A DNA stretch of 64,000 nucleotides from Linnemannia hyalina. Taxonomy: Eukaryota; Mortierellomycota; Mortierellomycetes; Mortierellales; Mortierellaceae. The position numbers and the translations under genes are program-made. The notes below the pieces were generated by a model that saw only the letters and a list, made by a program, of their open reading frames with translations, ran no database searches and was not told where the DNA came from. Shown piece by piece: positions 56,913 to 64,000 of this stretch (position 1 is its first letter; the number at the start of each line of letters is the position of its first letter). The stretch lies in NCBI GenBank assembly GCA_019671135.1, contig JAHRHY010000026.1:496001-560000 (forward strand), in the 5' to 3' direction.

Positions 56913-58795
56913 TCAGTACCTTCTCCACCTCATAGTGTTCGACTTCATGAGAGTGAGCATCGACTGGGTGACGAGCTTCATCTGTTCTGGAGCATAATTG
57001 GGAGCCAAAATGCGGTTCATAGCATCTCGTAGGACATATAAGCCACGAGTGGTGCGACGAATAGCCTTGAATGAACCCTCATAAGGTGGATCAAAAGAGC
57101 CTTCTGATGATTCCTCTTTCACCATGACAAATGGTCCTGGAGGAATGCGATGTGTCTTGTTGAATTTAGCGATCATATTTGTGCACAAAGCCAGAAAAAC
57201 AAGAACTGTCAAATATGTCAAACTGTTCGTCAGTCAAAACATGAGACTCAGCAGATGAAAAATCTGTGATGCCTGCAATTGATCTTCCGAAAAATAAAGA
57301 AAATGGGGTGAAACAGTGCAACAGAGCTACACGAGTGTTCCTTTGGTATTGTACCATCACGAGTGAATGTCCAAGAGAGTTGCTTGTCCCTCAAGATCCT
57401 TCTCTAACGTTTCTTTTAATGACCATACATTCTTTCAGCGACTCCGTTGACTTTTGGATGGTAGGGTGTTGTGAATCGGTGATCTACGTTCATTGAAGAG
57501 ACCATATGATGAAATGAATGATCTCATGAACAACCTCAGTACCACTGTCACTCCAAATGATTTCGGAAAACCAACAGAGCCTTCAGTGCCTTCAAGCCCT
57601 TGTTTAGGTTGATTCCCAGGAGTTTTCTTCGTCTGGATAATTCTTCCATTTGACAAGGTGTTCCGTGTTGACGTCGTCTACACGACGTGCGTCAAGGATA
57701 TACTCCAGCTCGTAGACTGGGTCAGTGTCCAGTTCGTCAAAAACAAGTTTGAGTTGCGAAGGTGTGTAATAACGGCCGAGTAAGTCACCCATGCCACCTT
57801 TCAACACATATGCGCTTCCTCACTACTATGAACGCGCCTTCATATCGAGGGGATTAAGTATCACCCTTGATAGGATCTACCGCCATGACCTTGGAACCAT
57901 CAGGAAACTTGCTGTGCTGAATTGTTCTGTTGAACTTCTCAATCATGATCATCCGAGAGTACCGAGCCTTAGCATCGATGGCGGGAAAAACAACTGTGGC
58001 CATGTATTCGAGTCGTTCTAACAGCTTCTCGTGTGATAATACGTCCCCGTTCGTATCGTCAGTAATTTATGTGGAGCCATTGCTCTTGCGAGCAAAGAAC
58101 AGAGAAAAAGGAGAAGAACCGTGAATAGCAGTGACATTTGAGTTCATCGCAAATTGTGCTTTAGGGACATGGTAATCCCACGACTGCTTATTACCCTTGA
58201 TCTCTTTTCGAATAATGTCTTTATCAGTTTTAACCCTATTTTCTGGGAGTCCATTGTCTCTAGGTTGGTACGGTGTAGTTGTTCGGTAGTCAAATTGGAA
58301 CTGCTCAGCCATGATTGTCATGATGAGGTTCACAAGTTCTCTACCATTATCAGATTGAAGAATACTGGGGAAGCCAACGTCGCAAAAAATCTGATAGAGT
58401 GCGTGTGCAATTGTGCGTGCACCCTTGTTTGGTAGAGCGCGTAGAATAACAAACCGAGTGTACTCTGCCCAAAGTCTATGCGGAATACATTCATCCGATA
58501 TGGTTTACACGCACACCACTGACATCTCATCTTTTCCAAGGGCAAAAATAAATAAATATCTAGCTGTGCATGCGGGATAGAGTCTTTTGGATTTCTTTAT
58601 CCCGTACCTGCAGCACAATTCTATTGTTGAGCACTACTATCCCTTCGATTGATTCTGGAACTTTTATGTTCCAGATTGTTACACGCGTTTCGTTTAGGGT
58701 CAATGTTCCCTTCACATTTACAAAAAATTGGGCAATGAGACCCTTCCCAATGTAAACATGAAAGCGAGGGGGCTTTGGTGAGAGGAACATCATCT
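56913..58795 (-). mobile_element. Degenerate Ty3-type retroelement remnants (integrase and chromodomain)
   Basis: Pieces of pol in several frames on the minus strand. 58793..58560 precedes the integrase zinc region (IVLQVRDKEIQKTLSRMHS). About 58545..58070 is an integrase core with IDFGQ, SILQSDNGRELVN and TPYQPRDNGLPENRVK, carrying D, D and E residues expected of the catalytic triad, but with frame changes between them. About 58030-57604 is the integrase C-terminus (RLEYMATVVFPAIDAKARY) and a chromodomain (YELEYILDARRVDDV, LVKWKNYPDEENSWES). A second, different copy follows at about 57560-56913 (FTTPYHPKVNGVAERMYGH, then RIPPGPFVMVKEESSEGSFD, PPYEGSFKAIRRTTRG, LAPNYAPEQMKLV). Stops and frameshifts make both inactive. 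No LTR pair was identified. Confidence 0.75.
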
Positions 58796-59689
58796 CTTTG
58801 TTTTCCCCACGAACCCATCATTCGCAGCGAATGCCACTTTGAAAATTGCTCTATTAATTCGGATGCTCGACACTCCTGTCGACATGGAGCTCGACGATGT
58901 TGTAGGATCCAAGAAAAAAAAAGATGAGCAGATTCGCTGTTCTCTTCCCCCTTTTGTGCGTTTTAGTGAGGCAAAGAAATAACAAAGGATTTGTCACCTT
59001 GGAGGCTGGAAGTACAACCGTCGTAAAAGAAATATGTACCAAAAAGCCTGACAGTCGAAGGGATAATCTATCCTGCATGATGGCATATTGCGCTAGAAAA
59101 CCGTTGGATGCCTCGTTTACATGTGCGGAGTTATCAACAACCTCTTGGAAAAATAATTCCCGCAACGACACAAAGTTTGCGCCTACATATGCACAAATCA
59201 CAATCACACTAGCGGATCCCCCTAGGAAACCGAACTAGTGTACCTCCCTGGTTACGCCACATTCGACCGTCACGGTCTCCCACACTACGAAACGTGCAGC
59301 AAAGGATCATCGTCAGTCTGGCGCCATCAGCACAAAAAAGTATACCTACAAAAATGCTGCATGATCGAATGGGTTGCAGTTCCGTTCAAAAAACGGTATT
59401 GGCAAGCCCGCCTACCCTTTTCCACACGCAGTTGTAGCACTTCAACCGGACTGCATGCAAGATATGTCAAATATTTGCCCTCGAGTAACGCCGACGCGTA
59501 CATGGACGAAAAAGGTAATCTAAAGCCCATGTATGCCTCTTTTAGCTTAGAGGCTGCCCCGGACATGGCACCATTCATCACCACTTCCGAGCATCGGTGA
59601 ACGTATTCAATCGATTTAATCCGGTCGAAATCAATAACGAGGGAGTGATGTTACGAAGATGTACAGATCCGACCATCGACTTTGATGTG

Positions 59690-59696
59690 TATAAAA
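59690..59696 (+). promoter_or_regulatory. TATA box (TATAAAA)
   Basis: A strong TATA match about 65 bp before the leader-intron donor and 225 bp before the start codon of the small secreted protein, with a short CT-rich stretch after it. Confidence 0.6.
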
Positions 59697-59755
59697 GGAG
59701 TGGCACTTTGCAACTGTTTTGTTCTTCATCCGATCTTCCACTCCCACTCCTCCAA

Positions 59756-59870
59756 GTAAGTCTCACCTCCCCCCTAGCCGCCCTCACAAGATGACCGACG
59801 CAACATGAAATGGCGTATCCAGTGGTTCTAATTTTTTTTCCGTCTTTCAATTGGGAAATAATCCTGACAG
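59756..59870 (+). other. Probable 5' UTR intron (115 bp)
   Basis: The donor is TCCAA/GTAAGT and the acceptor CCTGACAG with a T8 tract upstream. Removing it brings the TATA box to a normal distance from the ATG at 59915 and eliminates the in-frame upstream ATG at 59810, which lies inside the intron. Confidence 0.55.
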
Positions 59871-59914
59871 GACCCGTCCAAGACACCAACCCCCCACCTT
59901 TCTTCTACTTCAAA

Positions 59915-60166
59915 ATGCGTTTCGCTGCCATTGCCGGATTGTTCCTCGTCGTCGCCGCCACCTTCGCTGAGGCTGGTCGCCAGTGCTCCAACGGAGCTCC
60001 CGGATGCAACGCCTGTGTCTGCAACCAGTGGGCCGATACCAAGTCGTGCTGCGGTAACGGTGCATTCAACAACGGCAACGGAAACTGCGAGGGTCTCAAG
60101 CACTCGAGCGTTGACTCCTTCAAGAGCTGCTGCAACGACATCCGCGGGTTTGGACGCTGCTGGTAA
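59915..60166 (+). CDS. Small secreted cysteine-rich protein
   Basis: 83 residues. A clear signal peptide (MRFAAIAGLFLVVAATFAEA, cut after AEA or AG) leads to a mature chain of about 62 residues with ten cysteines, including two CC pairs (SCCGNG and SCCNDI), a CVC unit and a C-terminal GRCW. Even cysteine number and small size suggest a disulfide-knotted extracellular protein, for example a wall-associated, antimicrobial or effector-type peptide; none is proven. The start is chosen because the signal peptide begins there and the upstream in-frame ATG falls in a probable leader intron. The strong TATA box suggests high or inducible expression. Confidence 0.82.
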   Translation: MRFAAIAGLFLVVAATFAEAGRQCSNGAPGCNACVCNQWADTKSCCGNGAFNNGNGNCEGLKHSSVDSFKSCCNDIRGFGRCW

Positions 60167-61375
60167 AAAATCAGCCGCCTGTCACTAGCGATAGACCCCC
60201 GCCGCTGTTAAAATCGATTCCCCTCCTCCCCTGTTCCTAATCGCTCAAGAGTTCTCTGTCCATGGTTTCCCGCGGACGAGCCTTTTTCGACGCGGATTCA
60301 AGAGCGGCATTAGTCCAGATAAAATAAAAAGTGACATCTTTCTTGATGGACTATAAAACGACAGCAAAATATATTTATTTCTCGTCGCAATTCGCGCTCC
60401 CTCCATTCCCCTTACTGCCACCATACACCCCTCTTCCTTCTCTCATCGTTGCTTATGGCCATAGGTCCAAGTCGGTGTCGCTTTAGTTTCTGTTGTCCTC
60501 GTCCTTGTCGTCTTGCACAAGGTGATACCTTTCTACTGTTTGCGAGTTTGTTTGTTGCTTTGCCTTTTTCCCATCACCACTCAAGGCTATTGGTCCAAGT
60601 CGGTGTCTCATTGATCCAAGTCGGTGCTTCATTGGTCCAGATCAGTTCCCGCTGTCGTCATCGTTGTCGCGTGTTGCCCAAGGGTTTTTGGCCTCTTCCT
60701 TTTCTCACCATACAACCCCTCTTCCTTCTCTCATCGTCTCTCCTCCATAGGTCTCGCGCTCATCCCCTCCTCGGTCATAGTCGCCCAAGGTACTTTCTAC
60801 TTTCCGAGTTTGTTTACTGTCTTGCCTTCTTCCCTTCTTCCTTTCTCCCTTCTTCTTTTCTCACAATACCCTAGGGAGGCCTTTCAAGTCCAAGTTATCA
60901 TATGGTGTTTGTTACATCTCTGTAGATCTCGACAATATCCATAGCGACTATGAGATGAAAATGTGTATATGATACCAAGCATGTAAGACAACCATTGTAA
61001 CATTTTTTGTTTAACTATCCTACTAAACACCATGATATTCTTCAAACAACAAAGTCTTCTTATTTTTTGCACACCAATCTCTTGGATGTCTTCATCCACT
61101 ATCAAACTGTACCCCTCACTACAAGATTCAGCAGAGTAGTTCTTGTATGTGATCATCTAAGCACTTGTACTCTCAACTGTATCTTTGTCGTGAAATACAA
61201 GGGAGAGATTACATTTTAAAAAAAATTGTGCTGTCTCCAGCTATTTTATTCTATGTTCTGTTGCCGACTACGAAGAGATATATTAGCTGTGGAAGTCAAC
61301 ACAGCATTTTTTGGGCTTTGGATATTTTTTATATGCTTTTTTATACCCTTTACACATGGAGGGGCCGGAGGGCCT
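60167..61375. other. Intergenic region with a diverged tandem duplication
   Basis: CT-rich from 60380 to 60870, with two diverged copies of a module at about 60418-60585 and 60708-60850 (shared CCCCTCTTCCTTCTCTCATCGT, CCATAGGTC and GAGTTTGTTT...TTGCCTT). Three short GGTCCAAGTCGGTG-like units lie at 60465-60640. No protein gene seen; the block looks like a promoter without an evident gene. 60900-61375 is AT-rich and featureless. Confidence 0.45.
60418..60850. repeat. Diverged direct repeat plus short internal repeats
   Basis: CTCTTCCTTCTCTCATCGT occurs at about 60430 and about 60720. CTTTCTACT...GAGTTTGTTT and TTGCC(T)TT follow each copy about 90 bp later. Between them a GGTCCAAGTCGGTG(T/C)-type unit recurs at about 60466, 60593 and, in variants, to 60640. 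Confidence 0.7.
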
Positions 61376-61561
61376 CTATGGCTTGAGGACTAGGGCGGAA
61401 GTATGGGCAAAGTCGCGACGGTCGGCCTTCAATTCCCGCCCAGAGGGTTTGGCCATGGCAGGGGTGGGTGCGGCGATGGGTAGTATATTGAAGAAGTTGC
61501 AAATACCGGTTTGACGCTCGAGGTCAATACCGGTGAGAAGAGAATCGAATTGGTCTGACAT
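61376..61561 (-). CDS. Possible small unknown protein
   Basis: 61 residues from an ATG at 61561 (MSDQFDSLLTGIDLERQTGI...) to a TAG at 61376. Upstream on the same strand the sequence is CT-rich (plus strand GA-rich, 61565-61790) with a TTTTTTTT tract, as before other genes here. Residue use is not low-complexity. No domain recognised. It may be the first exon of a truncated or repeated gene rather than a complete one. Confidence 0.35.
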   Translation of the reverse strand: MSDQFDSLLTGIDLERQTGICNFFNILPIAAPTPAMAKPSGRELKADRRDFAHTSALVLKP

Positions 61562-62574
61562 AGAAATTAGCGAGGGCGAAAAAAACGGACCGAAAAAAAA
61601 GGGGAGGAGGAAGAGGAGAAAAAGTGCAAGGAAGCAGAGGTGAATCAGGAGGGCAAAAACGATATTACCTTTGCTACCATGTAATAGAAGCAGAGCAAGA
61701 ATGTAGCAGGAGCAGAGCAAGAGTGTAGCAGAGCAGATAGAGACAAGAACGAGAGGAAGGGCAAGAGAGTACTAGGGACAAGAAGGAAAGGCTAGAAACG
61801 GATGATGTTTATTGCACAGACAGAGAGGGTATTTATGTATATGATTTACATGTGGATAGGGGTAAGGAATGAAGGGTTGAGATGCACAGGGGAAAATGAT
61901 GACGGGAAAGAAAAGTGGGTTTATCAATTTGGCGAAGACAGGATCCTTTTAGTGATCCAGTTAAGCCACATTTGATTCTCCGTTCGTCAATTAAAAATGG
62001 TTACTGCTTAATTGCAGCACCTAGCCTCACAGAGCTCCCCGCAAGGTTTTAGCAAAGCGAAGAGCAAAATGAGGGGTGCAAGGGCAGAAAACTAAACCTT
62101 GCAGTTTGCAAACAAGGTAGAAGGGCAAAAACTAACCTTCTTTGAAGAGGGTAGAACGTCTTCAAGCGTAGTGTATATGGGGAAAATTAAACCCATAAGG
62201 GTGACAGAGGCGCAAGATAAAAAATAAAAACTTACAGTGTAGAGGGCAAAAAATCAAACCTCATTGGACTCTCGCGTCCTACACCATAGTCAGACCATGA
62301 TTGGTAGACTCTTGGCACGATCAGTCGACTCATACTACCGATGGACTCATGATACGGTCAATAATTAGTGCACAAACTACGCCTAAGTCATACATACATA
62401 TATTATAAATGCATGTTTTTTTTTGGTCATTCTCCTTTTATGTTTGCAGTGTACGAGCATTCTTGCTAGATAAATACATGCTTTTTTTTAGTGTTTTTGC
62501 ATCTGGCAATACTTTTGAGGCACTAGTCCTGTGGCACAGCTGGCTTCACAAATGAAATACAGTCACCCATGAGG
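61562..62574. other. AT-rich intergenic region with a degenerate 18-bp repeat
   Basis: 61562-61800 is GA-rich on the plus strand (a promoter-like tract for a minus-strand gene). At 62081-62262 four related units of the form AGGGCAAAAACTAAACCTT are spaced 40-65 bp apart. The remainder is AT-rich with no coding signal and should include the 3' end of the gene starting to the right. Confidence 0.45.
62081..62262. repeat. Four degenerate copies of an 18-20 bp unit
   Basis: Units: AGGGCAGAAAACTAAACCTT (62081-62100), AGGGCAAAAACTAACCTT (62122-62139), TGGGGAAAATTAAACCCA (62178-62195) and AGGGCAAAAAATCAAACCTC (62243-62262). Spacing is irregular. The CTAAACC core resembles telomere-like motifs only loosely. 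Confidence 0.65.
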
Positions 62575-64000
62575 TTAGATGCAAGATTTATTGGGTTTGA
62601 AAATGCTCTTCTTCCGCGTGCTGCTTGTGGTGGGGATAGCCGCGGCAGCCTCCAAGGAATCCTCTCTTTCCTCATGAGATGTCATTTTGGCAGCCGAGTT
62701 GCGTCTTTCACTCTCGTCCAAGACGTGTAGGACAAACTCCAGACAGGCCAAAATGCAATGTTGTATACCTGGAGCAAAGGACATAGCCTGCATTGGCACC
62801 ATCATGGACGTCAGCGTCCTCACACGGAATAAGCCTTTGTAATCCATGGCAAAGAACTGCGTTTCGCCATTGTGGGAAGTGGAACCGAACACCGACATGC
62901 CTGAACGCGGGTGTGGAGTTTGGCTGGTAGCCTTTATCTGAGAGACCCACGAGTCACGCAGAGCCCGCCTCGACCTCCATGCATCCTCGTCCTTCTTATC
63001 CTGGGTAGCGCCGTAGATTAGAGCCGATTCGGCGATGTAGATTTGTTGACTGGCATGAAATCCGACGCCATCGGCCTTCCTCGCGCAGTCCTGTCGCTCC
63101 CCTCTCACCTTCATTTGAACCTTACGATCCTTGTTTCCGTTGGTGGCGATTTCCAGCATGAGGGTGGGAATGTCAGCCATCGTAAAAGCTCCTCGGATGA
63201 ACGACCACGTGCAGTCCACAAAGACTTCCCGCTCGTTCAGACTGCTTGGGATTTCCGAGTCAAACTTGAAGTAATGGAAGCTATGAAGAAAAGGTGACGG
63301 GTGGTGAAAATGAGACCTCTCATCTTGCATAAATAAACATTGTCAAGCAAACGGAATAAAAAGTGAAGAACTGCTGGACACTTACTAGGAGAGGAGAACA
63401 CTCTGCATGTACATGACCATGGGAGCGAGTTGGCAATATTTTTTCGTATGATTGAACACCTTGTGTGAAGACACGTGACGAGATTTCCTTGAAGGCTGGC
63501 CATTCGGTGCGAGTCATTTCTCTGCCCCTCCTTGCAGCCTTCAGTGCCTTCAATCCCTTGTTCTGGTTGATAAAGTGAGGAAATGAACCTTTTTTGGAGG
63601 ACAGGGGCGTCAAATCGGCAATCAAGTCGTTTGCGAGCGAAGTAAACACCTCATCGGCCATCGTGCGCTGGTACTCTTTGAAGAGAGCAATATAATCGAC
63701 CCCTTCCTCCTGCCATTCCGTCATCTGGTTCAGTGCTTTGAAATAAGGCTGATCTAAGGTGTTAAAATGAAGAGTCGATATTAGAATACTTCACTTCATT
63801 TGAACCTGTGGTTGTTATCCTACTAAAGAGTGAACTAGCGTTTTTTTTACCATGTGCTTCTTTCGATGACGAAAGGAAAGGATTGGGCATCACACATCCG
63901 GCATGATTGATGGGATGGACTGCGACGACGCTTTGGTGGCAATGTGGATACAGGCTGACTGGATTCTGTAGAACCGTCTGTGCTAAGACCTTGAGACAAG
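62575..64000 (-). CDS. Multi-copy Mortierella-type family protein, C-terminal part (5' end beyond the window)
   Basis: Exons on the minus strand: 64000..63851 (continuing outside), 63753..63386 and 63264..62575. The junctions keep one frame: SSSKEAH/D-QPYFKALNQMTEWQ and AECSPLL/FDSEIPSS. Visible blocks: NQNKGLKALKAARRGREM, TFVDCTW-like FVDCTWSFIRGAF, RKADGVGFHASQQIYIAESA, DSWVSQIKATSQTPHPRSGM, SVFGSTSHNGETQFFAMDYK and GLFRVRTLTSMMVPM. I associate this arrangement (ADG-x-G, RDSWVSQ, FGSTS) with a large uncharacterised gene family in Mortierella genomes, sometimes near crinkler-like genes; function unknown. The LEIATN...ADGVGF...YIAESA segment has acidic residues on strands, as in PD-(D/E)xK folds, but I cannot confirm a nuclease. 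Confidence 0.65.

Larger units (their letters stand above)
58796..59914. other. Unassigned sequence, with promoter and leader of the small secreted protein
   Basis: Two adjoining plus-strand open frames (58924..59238 and 59238..59600) and an overlapping minus-strand frame (59207..58854) cover the left part. None shows a recognisable domain, so I do not call a gene. From 59690 (TATA box) the sequence is the promoter and leader of the secreted protein at 59915, with a probable leader intron 59756-59870. Confidence 0.35.

Noticed and set aside
58854..59600. Open frames on both strands between retroelement and secreted protein
   Set aside because: No domain, no splice or promoter support, and both strands are equally open; left unassigned.
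59810..59914. Upstream in-frame ATG of the small secreted protein
   Set aside because: It sits inside a probable leader intron and would bury the signal peptide in an N-terminal extension.
62081..62262. Interstitial telomeric repeat
   Set aside because: Units are degenerate, spaced, and do not contain tandem TTAGGG.

Overview
The window looks like nuclear DNA of an early-diverging filamentous fungus, most likely Mortierellomycota (Mortierella/Linnemannia/Podila type). The basis is compact genes with many short GT-AG introns ending in TAG or CAG, pyrimidine-rich leaders on the sense strand just before start codons, conserved eukaryotic housekeeping genes, and multi-copy families that I associate with Mortierella genomes. 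The genus is inferred from gene content; I could not run a search.

Layout. 1-449 (-): 5' part of a CASTOR-like ACT-domain gene. 3544-6316 (+): a Cti6-like PHD-finger protein of the Rpd3L histone deacetylase type. 7803-8574 and 9821-10730 (-): two secreted GPI-anchored wall proteins. 12287-15439 (+): an ANKRD13-type ankyrin/GPCR-chaperone protein with a 17-nt microexon. 15795-19958 (+): exocyst subunit Sec3. 19463-25735: a tandem segmental duplication of about 3.1 kb carrying the SEC3 3' end and an unknown minus-strand gene ('gene X'). The two gene X copies have 14 and 9 copies of a 33-bp coding repeat and differ far more in the middle than at the ends. 26054-27339 (-): a wrecked F-box/LRR-like pseudogene. 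28225-29178 (+): RPA3. 30287-32858 (+): an ERGIC-53-type cargo lectin. 33180-36379 (-): an unknown, probably nuclear, protein. 37052-38630 (+): a mitochondrial K+/H+ exchange-related protein. 38879-41064 (+): Nog1. 41610-43047 (+): an unknown coiled, Asn-rich protein. 45673-51831 (+): a 2052-residue NLR-like (STAND) protein with an alpha-helical region, NACHT, pentapeptide repeats and 14 WD40 blades, encoded in one uninterrupted exon.

The right end differs in character. It holds tRNA-Val(AAC) at 53324-53397, gene-poor decayed sequence, degenerate Ty3-type retroelement remnants (56913-58795, -), a small cysteine-rich secreted protein (59915-60166, +), short repeats, and the 3' part of a multi-copy family gene (62575 to the window end, -). 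The left and centre therefore form a conserved housekeeping block interrupted by one local duplication, and the right end is a repeat-rich accessory segment. The genes do not form one pathway. Sec3 and the ERGIC-53 lectin both act in secretion, Cti6-like and possibly the 33180-36379 protein in the nucleus, and the NLR-like protein and gene X are the best candidates for recognition or defence functions.
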